Program-made: the position numbers and the translations under genes | The notes under the pieces: generated by a model | Databases searched by the model: none | What the model was told of the DNA's origin: nothing | Seen by the model: only the letters and a program-made list of their open reading frames with translations | Source of the DNA: Achatina immaculata | Lineage: Eukaryota > Mollusca > Gastropoda > Stylommatophora > Achatinidae | Length of the DNA stretch: 64,000 nucleotides | Direction of reading: 5' to 3' | Assembly (NCBI GenBank): GCA_009760885.1 | Contig: CM019703.1 | Location: 10,480,959-10,544,958, forward strand | Part shown: positions 55,201-58,469 of the stretch, in pieces | Numbering within the stretch: the stretch's first letter is position 1 | Layout of the letters: the number at the start of each line of letters is the position of its first letter

Positions 55201-57554
55201 GTGCCTGCTGTAATCCATCTATTCTTTTATGTTTTCTTTACTGGAACCATGTCTTTAGCTGTTGTTATTAAGATATCTCTGGCTTGCGTAGCCATTTCTT
55301 CTGGTGTCATCTCCTCCTGTACAGCCATCAGGATTTTGAAATGTTTCTTCACTTCTATACCGTATTGTTCTGGTAGTTTTGTGAGATCAAAGCGGAGTGG
55401 AGTGGTCTTGATCCCATAACTTTTTTATCTTTATCTTCATGTCTGCTATTAATAACTCATGGTTCGTTTCACAATAAGCACCTGGTAAAGTTTTTGCTGA
55501 TGTTATACTTGATCTCCACCTTCTTGGCACTAAAATGTAATCTATTTGATTCTTGGTTTTCCCATCAGGTGATGTCCATGTGTAAAGTCTTCTTGGATGT
55601 TGTTTAAAAAAGTGTGTTAGCAATCATTAGCTCATTTCCTATGCAAAACGCCATTAGAGATTGTCACCTGCATCATTTCTATATCCTATGCTAAATTTCC
55701 CTACAACATATCCTTCATCTTCTGCTCTTTCTGTATCAATCTTTGCATTAAAATCCCCAATTATTAATACAATATCATTTTTTTAATGTGAATCTGTATC
55801 TTTTATAGACTACTCAAAGGCATTTGATTGTGTACAACACCAGAAACTTTGGGAAATAATGGACAAAATGGGATTTCCAACACATTTGATACAATTAACA
55901 TCACTGCTGTATCTAGACCAACAGGCAGCAGTAAGAATAAATGGTGAAACAACTTGGTTTGACATAAAACAACGGGTCCGTTAGGGGTGCATATTGTCGC
56001 TATACTTATTTAACTTGTATGCTGAAAATATAATGAGGAATGTTAGGGAAGATGTAGACAAAGAATATTATGATGCCATAAGAATTGGAGGTTATGAAAT
56101 ACCAGAGATTAGATATGCTGATGACACAGTATTACTGTCCACAACACAAAAAGGAATGGAAAACTAATTATGTCAGTCTGTAAGAACAGCGAAGAGCAAA
56201 ATCTCTATCTTAATGCGAAGAAAACTAAATCGATGACAACTGACAAAACAAACAAGGCAGCTGAAACATGTATCAATGAGGAAAAACTGGAAGAAATGGT
56301 GAGTTTTGAATATCTTGGATCATTACTAACTAATAATGGAGATATAATGAGGGAAATTAAAAGGAGGACATCTATTGCTCTTCAGAAAGTAAAACAACTA
56401 AAGAATCTGTGGAGAGGAACAGACAGAAGTACAAAAATAAGATTTTTAAGGGCATGCATCTTTCCCATCGCAACATATGCCTGCGATACCTGGACACTTA
56501 ACAAAACAGCTGAGAAACACATAAATGTCTTTGAATGTAAATACTACAGAAGAGTTCTTCAAATATTATGGACACAAAAAAGAACAAATATATCCATACT
56601 ACAATAACTTAATATTGAAGAAGGCTGGCTAGTAAAGAGGATTAAAGAGAGAAAACTTAAATATTTTGGACACATTAAACGTCATGATAATCTAGGGAAA
56701 ACCTTCTTGGAAGGGTATATAATGGGAAAAAGAAAGAGAAGAAGACTAAGGCGAAGATGGCTGCAAGACATGGTTGATGATCTGCAAATGGATGCATCAG
56801 CAGCAGGCCATCTTGCTCACAACCGAGACGCCTACAGGAGTGCTGTTAGAAAGGCAAAGTTCTGCAAGGGACATGCAAATGAATGAATGAATGAATGACA
56901 TAATATAATCTATATTACGTTTTTCTAGCATTTGTATCATAATTTCATGCCTAACTCTGTCAAAAGCTTCATGTAAATCAACAATGCACTAATATAAATC
57001 TTTGTTTACCTCTAGAGATCATTCTTCTATAGTTCTTAGCATAAAAACTGCATTACTTGCGATTTTCATTCAACAAAAACTACTCTGTTCTTCTGTGATT
57101 TCATTTTTTTAAAATGTATTTTATGTTCTCAGGTTAATGATTCTTGTGAATCACTGCAGTGAATCCTGACAATGAATCTTGATCTGCCTTGCATTAAATA
57201 TGTAATTTAAGTTAAGGAACTGAGGTGAACTTTGCAGCAATGAGCCCGGAAAGCGTGAGAAGAAGAAGAAGAAGAATATATAATGCTTTCAACGTCTGCT
57301 TGTCAACTTGTTTCAGTGTGACATCTTATGTCAAAAGACATCATGCCACACACAGACTTGATTAACCCGCATATAGTTTTAAGTCATGTCATCATGTCAC
57401 CACATCAACTTAGACTGCATTGATCTAGGTCACAAGGACTTACAGGATCTCTCTCCTCCAAGTTAATGTGGCCACTCTCCAGCATGCTGTGGACAGCCGT
57501 GAGATCCTTGCGCATTATATTGTCCCATAACAATTGTGCCTTGAAGCTCGTCAT
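12999..57554 (-). CDS. KIDINS220: Kidins220/ARMS orthologue, whole coding span (25 coding exons)
   Basis: Kidins220 is a plasma-membrane scaffold; in vertebrates it binds Trk, p75NTR and Eph receptors, sustains MAPK signalling through CrkL-C3G-Rap1 and links to tubulin and kinesin-1. Here 25 exons join without a frame break into 1779 residues. Order: N-terminus 1-37; ten ankyrin repeats 38-367; eleventh repeat and linker 368-427; KAP NTPase with Walker A (AKWGSGKS, 466-473), four hydrophobic segments (about 498-516, 519-547, 655-681, 690-708) and Walker B ([10 protein letters not shown], Asp775); proline-rich stretch near 1089-1095; SAM-like domain 1200-1269; serine-rich and acidic tail; C-terminal ETNV. 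All introns are GT-AG. Membrane segments lying between Walker A and Walker B are typical of KAP NTPases. Exon borders come from reading frame, splice consensus and remembered homology, not from transcripts. Confidence 0.95.
15408..15769 (-). CDS. KIDINS220: Kidins220 exon 24, proline-rich region
   Basis: Residues 1070-1189 after a split codon, 362 nt, phase 1-0. It encodes FPPPPPPP (Phe1088 plus seven prolines), a His/Met/Gln-rich stretch and the end KHPKEFFN. In mammals this part recruits SH3 proteins such as CrkL. An apparent ATG slightly upstream is intronic. Donor AAT|GTATGT fits phase with exon 25; an internal GTAAAC (GGCA|GTAAAC) is out of phase. Confidence 0.88.
16885..17265 (+). mobile_element. 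dispersed repeat family B with GAA tail (intron 23)
   Basis: About 330 bp with the core GACTCCACCACC in reverse complement (GGTGGTGGAGTCTGC), ATCAGCTGCAAAGAACA and an AAGAAG-rich tail. Close relatives are at 26590, 35080, 41785, 46795 and 62868. No clear tRNA promoter boxes and no coding. Confidence 0.75.
17770..17957 (-). CDS. KIDINS220: Kidins220 exon 23, end of the conserved core
   Basis: Residues 1007-1068 plus split codons, 188 nt, phase 2-1. [20 protein letters not shown] and [20 protein letters not shown] match the family's end of the KAP region. Acceptor CTTTCAG, donor G|GTACAT. Confidence 0.94.
18150..18605. repeat. fold-back repeat in intron 22
   Basis: The reverse complement of 18160-18255 (GTTTCTGCCCACTTTCCTCA, then TTTTGTAAAACTGGACCA) matches 18480-18575 (GTTTCTGCCAACTTTCCTCA, then TTTTGTAAAACTAGACCA). 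The left half is also found in opposite orientation at 30590-30850. Confidence 0.7.
19200..19332 (+). mobile_element. tRNA-SINE (family A) body fragment
   Basis: GCGGCCAGGCATAATACTGA then CCATATCACACTTTCATGTC and ATGCCTTAATAG match the body of the SINE copies at 44005-44300 and 54168-54418. The tRNA head is missing. Confidence 0.65.
19611..19773 (-). CDS. KIDINS220: Kidins220 exon 22, conserved post-NTPase region
   Basis: Residues 953-1005 with split codons, 163 nt, phase 1-2. [20 protein letters not shown] then [20 protein letters not shown] is a highly conserved Kidins220 block. Acceptor TTCTTGCAG, donor CG|GTAATG. Confidence 0.95.
19882..20133. mobile_element. Tigger/pogo-like MITE, with a partial second copy
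   Basis: From 19956 the sequence TACAGTAAAAATCTCGTTAT begins an element whose far end, in reverse complement, reads TACAGTAAAATACTGTTATA at 20133. These are imperfect terminal inverted repeats flanked by TA. A partial copy of the left end precedes it (19882-19955). No transposase. Confidence 0.65.
20527..21626. repeat. tandem duplication unit 1 with nine 79-bp copies
   Basis: A T tract and about 355 bp of single-copy-like sequence are followed by nine 79-bp units starting at 20901, 20980, 21059 and so on to 21533. It lies in intron 21. The unit matches the body of the tRNA-SINE (CACATGAAAGTGTGATGTGG then TCAGTATCATGCC). The next unit repeats the whole arrangement with an offset of 1100 bp. 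Confidence 0.92.
21627..22265. repeat. tandem duplication unit 2 with three 79-bp copies
   Basis: Repeats the 355-bp sequence of unit 1 with only a handful of single-base differences, then three 79-bp copies at 22003, 22082 and 22161. It ends in the same CTTCCCAGATTTCTCTGATA-type boundary as unit 1, then a G run and the rest of a SINE. Confidence 0.92.
22266..22340 (-). repeat. 27-base G run and SINE remainder
   Basis: An uninterrupted G run (22266-22292) is followed by GGGGGGGCTAAGTGGACCCT and GGGGGCCTTTTT, which resembles the part of the SINE between body and tRNA head at 44170-44200. On the gene strand it is a C run starting about 135 nt into intron 21. Run length may be inaccurate in any assembly. 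Confidence 0.7.
22427..22652 (-). CDS. KIDINS220: Kidins220 exon 21, variable loop and FDLT helix
   Basis: Residues 877-951 plus one base, 226 nt, phase 0-1. A serine/glycine-rich loop with a basophilic-kinase-like RKAS motif (Ser895) precedes [20 protein letters not shown] and [13 protein letters not shown], the conserved end of the NTPase module. The serine equivalent to the mammalian PKD site (Ser920 here) lacks the usual upstream arginine. Acceptor ATTTCAG, donor G|GTATCG. Confidence 0.93.
22727..22815. repeat. 45-bp direct duplication
   Basis: TTTCAAGATGTA followed by GACATACAAGAGAGAAATCA and AGTTACTTA occurs twice in succession in intron 20. Confidence 0.85.
23285..23705. repeat. 42-bp minisatellite, about 10 copies
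   Basis: Diverged units of the form AATGACAAAGTCTTTACTAC then TAGATGGACTGGGTAGACTA fill this part of intron 20. Right-hand copies are more uniform than left-hand ones. Confidence 0.85.
24311..24489 (-). CDS. KIDINS220: Kidins220 exon 20, NTPase C-terminal part
   Basis: Residues 818-876 after a split codon, 179 nt, phase 1-0. [20 protein letters not shown] and [14 protein letters not shown] match the family; the rest ([18 protein letters not shown]) begins a variable loop. Acceptor TTCTCAAG, donor AGG|GTGGGT. Confidence 0.92.
24998..25055 (-). pseudogene. partial duplicate of Kidins220 exon 19
   Basis: The 58 bp here match 25089-25147 (3' half of exon 19 plus its donor) at about 50 of 58 positions, offset 91 bp. 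On the gene strand it would read [15 protein letters not shown], and a GT is kept at the donor position. The 5' half of the exon is absent. An AG at 25057-25058 would give a 47-nt exon that breaks the frame, so it looks non-functional. Confidence 0.7.
25101..25197 (-). CDS. KIDINS220: Kidins220 exon 19, NTPase core
   Basis: Residues 785-816 plus one base, 97 nt, phase 0-1. [18 protein letters not shown] then [14 protein letters not shown], the strand and motif that follow Walker B. Acceptor GCTTCACAG, donor G|GTATTA. A damaged copy of its 3' half and donor lies just downstream (24998-25055). Confidence 0.95.
25467..26408 (-). mobile_element. mariner element, deleted and inactivated
   Basis: The ends are inverted repeats of about 30 bp: TACGAGGAGAAGCACTAAGT at 25467 and, in reverse complement from 26408, TACGAGGGGAAGTCACTAGG, each starting with the TA target. 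Inside, minus-strand frames encode mariner transposase pieces. The best, 25872-25660, has HDNARPH and [14 protein letters not shown], with 34 residues between the two Asp (DD34D). At 942 bp it is shorter than a full mariner, and frames are broken, so it is a dead copy in intron 18. Confidence 0.88.
26590..26905 (-). mobile_element. dispersed repeat family B (intron 18)
   Basis: Contains TTTTGCAGCCGATGCTGTGA, AGCAGACTCCACCACCATGG and ACAGGGTCAGCTATGGGTTG, shared in order with the copies at 41785 and 62868 and, inverted, at 16885, 35080 and 46795. Confidence 0.75.
26936..27417. other. intron 18 remainder
   Basis: Short diverged repeats with the theme CAATACCATAAAGTC / GACCTAA / TATGAAGAACAA (about 27115-27300). 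No gene seen. Confidence 0.45.
27418..27522 (-). CDS. KIDINS220: Kidins220 exon 18, Walker B
   Basis: Residues 750-784, 105 nt, phase 0-0. The block [20 protein letters not shown] then CEQDK contains the Walker B acidic residue (Asp775) and is nearly identical to vertebrate Kidins220. Acceptor TTGACAG, donor AAG|GTGCGT. Confidence 0.96.
27977..28284 (-). CDS. KIDINS220: Kidins220 exon 17, membrane segments 3 and 4
   Basis: Residues 648-749, 308 nt, phase 1-0. Hydrophobic segments [20 protein letters not shown] and [20 protein letters not shown] are followed by the basic motif [11 protein letters not shown] and the helix [16 protein letters not shown]. This order matches vertebrate Kidins220. 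Acceptor TCTTCACAG, donor GAG|GTATGT. Confidence 0.95.
28417..28565 (-). CDS. KIDINS220: Kidins220 exon 16, conserved NTPase insert
   Basis: Residues 598-646 plus split codons, 149 nt, phase 2-1. The block [20 protein letters not shown] followed by [10 protein letters not shown] is a hallmark of Kidins220. Acceptor CTTCCCAG, donor A|GTAAGT. Intron 15 (28566-31056) holds a LINE fragment and another dispersed repeat. Confidence 0.95.
28566..30000. other. intron 15, unassigned part
   Basis: AT-rich sequence with A runs; only short unconserved ORFs and no repeat family I can name. Confidence 0.45.
30001..30545 (+). mobile_element. LINE reverse-transcriptase C-terminal fragment (family A)
   Basis: Frame 30027-30338 encodes [20 protein letters not shown] and [20 protein letters not shown] then [12 protein letters not shown], the C-terminal part of a LINE ORF2. 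A degenerate remainder follows, ending GGCATGGGAAGGATGTAAGA. Truncated at its 5' side, in intron 15. Confidence 0.85.
30575..30860 (+). repeat. dispersed repeat also found inverted at 18.2-18.44 kb
   Basis: CATGTTTTTATCTGTTGTGT, GTATGTGATCCCTG and TTTTTGTAAAACTAAACTAT match the reverse complement of 18155-18440 in order. Origin unknown. Confidence 0.7.
31057..31225 (-). CDS. KIDINS220: Kidins220 exon 15, loop after membrane segment 2
   Basis: Residues 542-596 plus split codons, 169 nt, phase 1-2. It finishes the second hydrophobic segment (MVIFI) and gives a basic/hydrophobic stretch ([19 protein letters not shown]) that fits the cytosolic loop of the family. Acceptor CTTCCCCAG, donor CAG|GTGAGA. 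It is weakly conserved but frame-perfect between exons 14 and 16. Confidence 0.85.
31226..31847. other. intron 14
   Basis: AT-rich intron with no recognised feature. Confidence 0.5.
31848..32027 (-). CDS. KIDINS220: Kidins220 exon 14, membrane segments 1 and 2
   Basis: Residues 482-540 with split codons, 180 nt, phase 1-1. After a polar linker come [18 protein letters not shown] and [18 protein letters not shown], two hydrophobic stretches. Sequence similarity to vertebrates is low here, as expected for membrane segments; phase and position support the call. Acceptor TTGCATAG, donor G|GTGAGA. Confidence 0.88.
32153..32314 (-). CDS. KIDINS220: Kidins220 exon 13, KAP NTPase Walker A
   Basis: Residues 428-480 with split codons at both ends, 162 nt, phase 1-1. 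It contains [16 protein letters not shown] followed by [18 protein letters not shown], the KAP P-loop. The ATP-binding lysine (472) and serine (473) are intact. Acceptor TTCGCAG, donor G|GTTTGT. Intron 13 is only 125 bp. Confidence 0.96.
32315..33024. other. intron 12
   Basis: Contains A runs and a GC-richer stretch at 32600-32760 without an identified match. No gene seen. Confidence 0.45.
33025..33202 (-). CDS. KIDINS220: Kidins220 exon 12, ankyrin repeat 11 and linker to the NTPase
   Basis: Residues 368-426 plus one base, 178 nt, phase 0 to 1. It begins [20 protein letters not shown] and continues through [20 protein letters not shown], the conserved linker between ankyrin stack and KAP domain. 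The donor is CATG|GTTGGT, a weak match to consensus, fixed by phase with exon 13. The reading frame stays open into the intron. Confidence 0.9.
33735..34145 (-). mobile_element. LINE fragment, family A (intron 11)
   Basis: Minus-strand frame encodes [20 protein letters not shown] and [19 protein letters not shown], then [12 protein letters not shown], homologous to the copy at 30 kb. Its 3' end (GGCATGGGAAGGATATAATA) is the family end. Confidence 0.85.
34146..35079. other. intron 11, middle part
   Basis: Unassigned. AGCTTCTCTTGAACTGATAT near 34475 matches AGCTTCTCCTGAAATGATAT near 24880, a small dispersed repeat. Confidence 0.4.
35080..35410 (+). mobile_element. dispersed repeat family B (intron 11)
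   Basis: Shares CAAAGACCCTGTCCCACCTG, AACAGGCCTAG and GGGCTGTAAAGAACACCAGC with the other family B copies and ends AGGGAGACTAAAGAAGAA. A run of nine C lies in the middle. Confidence 0.7.
35411..36452. other. intron 11, remainder
   Basis: No gene or named repeat. A small GC-richer patch with several CpGs lies at 36150-36235. Confidence 0.4.
36453..36735 (-). mobile_element. LINE 3' fragment, family C (intron 11)
   Basis: The reverse complement matches the copies at 12225 and 63757: GGAGACATGGAGTAACGACA and AACCCTTGCGGAGCCCCATG, ending in a GA run. It ends about 80 bp from the donor of exon 11. Confidence 0.8.
36815..36913 (-). CDS. KIDINS220: Kidins220 exon 11, ankyrin repeat 10
   Basis: Residues 335-367, 99 nt, phase 0-0. 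Core [20 protein letters not shown], then [13 protein letters not shown]. Acceptor TGATTAG, donor AAG|GTGAAT. It is the last of the ten 99-nt exons. Confidence 0.95.
36925..37135. repeat. short degenerate repeat (CATAAATCTTCAA)n
   Basis: About fourteen imperfect 13-16-bp units such as AACATAAATCCTCA just upstream of exon 11 in intron 10. Confidence 0.7.
37648..37746 (-). CDS. KIDINS220: Kidins220 exon 10, ankyrin repeat 9
   Basis: Residues 302-334, 99 nt, phase 0-0. Core [20 protein letters not shown], ending NPDLELCTK as in the vertebrate ninth repeat. Acceptor ACCATAG, donor AAG|GTAAAA. Confidence 0.95.
38185..38375 (-). mobile_element. LINE 3' fragment, family D (intron 9)
   Basis: Matches the 3' ends at 42125-42420 and (plus strand) 56640-56885: AACCGAGAGGCCTACAGGAG and GGCAAAGTTCCACAAGGGAC on the minus strand. 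Coding frame broken. Confidence 0.75.
38565..38935 (-). mobile_element. LINE fragment, family A (intron 9)
   Basis: Minus strand carries GTGAAAACAAGTGCCTAAGG, the broken C-terminal coding part, and the family 3' end GGCACGGAAAGGATG. It is joined at its upstream side to a MITE-like fragment. Confidence 0.8.
38936..39030. mobile_element. MITE-like fragment
   Basis: CATACAGTCCCTGACTTATG, then ACGGGGTTCTGTTCC and CATATCTGGCATAAGTTGAA, resembles Tigger/pogo-type non-autonomous ends. It interrupts or abuts the LINE fragment. Confidence 0.5.
39031..39872. other. intron 9 remainder
   Basis: AT-rich, with diverged short repeats of the type GAAACTACTGCCACTTTATTTGAAA at 39418-39565. No gene. Confidence 0.45.
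39873..39971 (-). CDS. KIDINS220: Kidins220 exon 9, ankyrin repeat 8
   Basis: Residues 269-301, 99 nt, phase 0-0. Core [20 protein letters not shown], then [13 protein letters not shown], one of the best-conserved repeats of the family. Acceptor TTTTCAG, donor CAG|GTAGGA. Confidence 0.95.
40283..40908. repeat. 52-bp minisatellite, 12 copies (intron 8)
   Basis: Unit CAGTACACCTCAAGGTGTTG plus AGGGGACAAACTGATGTCTT and GACAGAGCTCAG, nearly identical in all copies. It fills over half of the 1066-bp intron 8. Confidence 0.93.
41038..41136 (-). CDS. KIDINS220: Kidins220 exon 8, ankyrin repeat 7
   Basis: Residues 236-268, 99 nt, phase 0-0. Core [20 protein letters not shown], ending AYVNLTDK. Acceptor AACTAG, donor AAG|GTAAGT. 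The following intron 8 contains a 52-bp minisatellite. Confidence 0.94.
41785..42120 (-). mobile_element. dispersed repeat family B (intron 7)
   Basis: Begins with TTCTTCTTCT (the inverted tail) and contains AATACTTCTTTAGGAGACTC, CACCACCAC and ACAGGGTCTTGGCCAAC in the family order. Confidence 0.75.
42125..42430 (-). mobile_element. LINE 3' fragment, family D (intron 7)
   Basis: Minus-strand frame 42316-42110 reads [20 protein letters not shown], the ORF2 C-terminus seen also at 56.7 kb. It directly follows a family B repeat. Confidence 0.85.
42475..42573 (-). CDS. KIDINS220: Kidins220 exon 7, ankyrin repeat 6
   Basis: Residues 203-235, 99 nt, phase 0-0. Core [20 protein letters not shown], ending DPNVNATDK. 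Acceptor TTGATAG, donor AAG|GTGAGA. A LINE fragment ends within about 60 bp of the donor in intron 7. Confidence 0.94.
42574..43832. other. intron 6
   Basis: A TC dinucleotide run at 43303-43324 and poly-A at 43176-43192; otherwise nothing I recognise. Confidence 0.45.
43833..43931 (-). CDS. KIDINS220: Kidins220 exon 6, ankyrin repeat 5
   Basis: Residues 170-202, 99 nt, phase 0-0. Core [20 protein letters not shown], a very close match to the family's fifth repeat. Acceptor TTTCCAG, donor ATG|GTGAGT. The large intron 5 (43932-46479) holds a SINE and LINE remnants. Confidence 0.95.
44005..44300 (-). mobile_element. tRNA-derived SINE, family A, near full length
   Basis: On the minus strand the head has an A box (TTAGCTAAGTGGTTAGGCGC) and a B box (GGGTTTGGTCCC), with the spacing of a Pol III type 2 promoter. 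The body (AGCGGCCAGGCGTGATACTG, CACATCAGACTTTCATGTG) and an ATGCCTTAATGGCATGGAAA 3' part follow. It sits in intron 5. Confidence 0.85.
44301..45867. other. intron 5, middle part
   Basis: Contains an ATC microsatellite (about 44512-44536) and a GAA tail near 45470-45490 that may end an unrecognised element. No gene. Confidence 0.4.
45868..46420 (-). mobile_element. CR1/L2-like LINE 3' end (intron 5)
   Basis: The minus strand at 46390-46230 encodes [20 protein letters not shown], the LWNxLP motif of LINE ORF2 C-termini, ending with a stop. A 3' part then runs to GATTGATTGATT-type repeats near 45870. Confidence 0.7.
46480..46578 (-). CDS. KIDINS220: Kidins220 exon 5, ankyrin repeat 4
   Basis: Residues 137-169, 99 nt, phase 0-0. 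Core [20 protein letters not shown], ending AKVNMTDK. It matches the fourth vertebrate repeat (AAGRGH core). Acceptor TTCCTAG, donor AAG|GTATGA. Confidence 0.93.
46795..47275 (+). mobile_element. dispersed repeat family B with long GAA/GGA tail (intron 4)
   Basis: Body 46810-47105 (GGAGACCCCAAAGACACCAT, AACAACAGGCCTAGCCTGGC, ATCAGCTGCAAAGAACACCA), then 165 bp of purines. The tail produces spurious Lys/Glu and Ser frames on both strands. Confidence 0.8.
47746..47844 (-). CDS. KIDINS220: Kidins220 exon 4, ankyrin repeat 3
   Basis: Residues 104-136, 99 nt, phase 0-0. Core [20 protein letters not shown]. The donor is GAT|GTAGGT. A second GT lies 4 nt downstream; using it would shift the frame, so the 99-nt form is preferred. 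Confidence 0.93.
47845..49569. other. introns 3 and 2, parts without repeats
   Basis: Exon 3 (48448-48546) lies within. Outside it I see a C10/G13 homopolymer pair near 48807-48872 and an AT run at 49046-49059, but no other gene. Confidence 0.4.
48448..48546 (-). CDS. KIDINS220: Kidins220 exon 3, ankyrin repeat 2
   Basis: Residues 71-103, 99 nt, phase 0-0. It begins [18 protein letters not shown], close to the second repeat of vertebrate Kidins220. Acceptor ACAACAG, donor ATG|GTAAGT. Intron 2 (48547-52293) carries an inverted repeat, a minisatellite and a LINE fragment. Confidence 0.94.
49570..50075. repeat. inverted repeat flanking a tRNA-SINE (intron 2)
   Basis: 49579-49715 and the reverse complement of 49950-50050 share TTTCTTCTTTTGGTAA, TTCTTTTACATCCTAT, ATAATATGAAC and CCCTAAATGACT. 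The left arm carries an extra 45-bp internal duplication. Between them, 49800-49960 is a degenerate SINE head (GAAGTGGTTGGTGCATTTGT, CAGTTCAAGTCAAGCC). Confidence 0.75.
50185..50805. repeat. 36-bp minisatellite, left part
   Basis: Unit TTTTATATATGGATGTAAAA plus AAGGTTGTTTTCTTAG, about 17 variable copies. Because 36 is a multiple of three it produces periodic ORFs. It resumes at 51630 after a LINE. Confidence 0.85.
50806..51625 (-). mobile_element. 5'-truncated LINE with reverse-transcriptase end (family E)
   Basis: Minus-strand frames encode the catalytic box as [12 protein letters not shown] (Tyr replaced), then [36 protein letters not shown] and [27 protein letters not shown] microsatellite forms the 3' end at 50806. 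It is inserted in the minisatellite. Confidence 0.87.
51626..51715. repeat. 36-bp minisatellite, right part
   Basis: Two more units (TTTTATATATGGATGTAAAA, AAGGTTGTT) beyond the LINE. Confidence 0.7.
52018..52190. repeat. 38-bp repeat, about 4 copies
   Basis: Units like TATATAAAAATGTGATAACA then GTCACTAATTCCT, just downstream of exon 2 in intron 2. Confidence 0.8.
52294..52392 (-). CDS. KIDINS220: Kidins220 exon 2, ankyrin repeat 1
   Basis: Residues 38-70, 99 nt, phase 0 at both ends. The ankyrin core reads [20 protein letters not shown] and the repeat closes GVDPNAVDN. Acceptor TTTTCAG, donor AAT|GTAAGT. Confidence 0.93.
52393..53184. other. intron 1, part next to exon 2
   Basis: No recognised gene or repeat; a short duplicated motif GACTTGACAAGCAGA/TTTCTATA lies near 52810-52875. 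Confidence 0.4.
53185..55785 (-). mobile_element. LINE, family E, decayed but long copy (intron 1)
   Basis: From high to low coordinates on the minus strand: endonuclease end (55623-55387, [20 protein letters not shown]), reverse-transcriptase N-part (54944-54519, [19 protein letters not shown] and [20 protein letters not shown]), then degenerate RT C-part to 53190. Many stops and frameshifts. A SINE is inserted at 54168-54418. Confidence 0.88.
54168..54418 (+). mobile_element. tRNA-derived SINE, family A, inside a LINE
   Basis: Head TGTCTGAGTGGTGAAGTGGT with GGGGGTCTGAATCTGG as B box, body AGGTGTGATACTGACCATAT and CTCTAAGGCATGAGAGGATT, ending TACCTTTACCTTT. LINE sequence continues on both sides. 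Confidence 0.85.
55786..56890 (+). mobile_element. LINE, family D, reverse-transcriptase half
   Basis: Plus-strand frames encode [30 protein letters not shown] (catalytic YADD intact), [26 protein letters not shown]-type RT thumb, and [20 protein letters not shown] at the 3' end (ATGAATGAATGAATG tail). It is 5' truncated and interrupted by stops, inserted in the opposite orientation next to family E. Confidence 0.88.
56891..57095 (-). mobile_element. LINE reverse-transcriptase fragment
   Basis: The minus strand encodes [20 protein letters not shown] then [10 protein letters not shown], an RT domain start. It may be the displaced part of the family E copy split by the family D insertion. Confidence 0.7.
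57444..57554 (-). CDS. KIDINS220: Kidins220 coding exon 1 (N-terminus)
   Basis: Residues 1-37, starting [10 protein letters not shown], phase 0 at its end. It is the helical lead-in to the ankyrin stack ([20 protein letters not shown]). The donor is CCT|GTAAGT, a consensus site. Intron 1 (52393-57443, about 5 kb) is the largest and holds nested retroelements. Confidence 0.88.
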
Positions 57555-57673
57555 TTTGACTATGTTCCAATACAATCCCACAAAGCCAGATAGTGAATTT
57601 ATGTGTGTTCCAACATGACCAAACTGAAGACCTTCAAGTTAAGGTTAAATTCAGCCAATCATGTGAGTGTTAC
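57555..57673 (-). other. KIDINS220: 5' UTR part of the first coding exon
   Basis: Read on the minus strand, a pyrimidine-rich tract ending in CTTTACAG precedes position 57673, a good acceptor that implies an upstream non-coding exon. The leader then runs 119 nt to the ATG at 57554. An in-frame TAA at 57639-57641 with no in-frame ATG after it supports that start. The context has A at -3 (GTCAAAATGAC). Confidence 0.6.
57599..57662 (-). promoter_or_regulatory. two short upstream ORFs in the leader
   Basis: On the minus strand, uORF1 (57662 to 57651) is ATG plus two codons and TGA; uORF2 (57616 to 57599) is five codons and TAA. Both end before the main ATG, the second 44 nt upstream of it. Such uORFs often dampen translation in animals. 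The effect here is inferred and depends on the leader being transcribed as modelled. Confidence 0.4.
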
Positions 57674-58469
57674 CTGTAAAGAGAAAGACATTAAAAAAAA
57701 ACAATGTACTTTTCAGTGAAGCAATACAATAAAACTTTGGTAATAAATTTTCTTGAAATTAAATACGGTGTAATTCTTCTCTCATCATCATCATCATCTT
57801 TCACTCCCTTGAGAGCATAGGCCACAGATAAAGGCTCTCTCTTCTCTCACGCTTGCACATTAAATGCAGAATATGAAATTCATTTCTGGCATACACTGAA
57901 TGTAACTGACAAGCCAAAAATTGTTTTGTTGTTCAGAAATGGTTTCACTGCAGTCTGGACATTCCCATATCTGCTCTATTGCCTATTCCAGTTACTACCT
58001 AAGAAAGATGTCATGTAGCACTCCATGTGCCAGTTTTTACTAGAATCCTGCTGAGAAGTAGCTGTCTGGCCTACTTTTTGTGTGTGTGTGATTTCCAACA
58101 TCCATGGGAGTTTTAATGTACACTCTGAGTCAAGAATTGACGTGTAGGCATACCAGAAAGTATTACATGCTGACATGTAGTCCATGTCAATCTGGTATTC
58201 AAAAAAGTTTAAAGTTATAAGGATATATATACCAAATGTGAGTTTTAAATTGTATGGGACGGAATTACAAAGGTGAGCAGCTGAGAAAGAAAATGTTTTC
58301 TTTCACTTGTGAAGTTTAGGTTTAGGGAGAAGTAAACTATTGAAAAGTTGACTTTGTTTTAGACACTGATCACAGATACAGCAGAGGACTCATCAAAAGA
58401 ATTTTGTGAACTAACCTGGTTTTGTTAAATTGGAACCACTAATAGGGAGGCAGAATAATGAGATATTTG
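57674..58469. other. sequence upstream of the coding exon 1 acceptor
   Basis: Presumed first intron in the UTR. An ATC microsatellite lies near 57784-57799 and a LINE-like weak remnant near 58240-58400. No gene. Confidence 0.4.
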
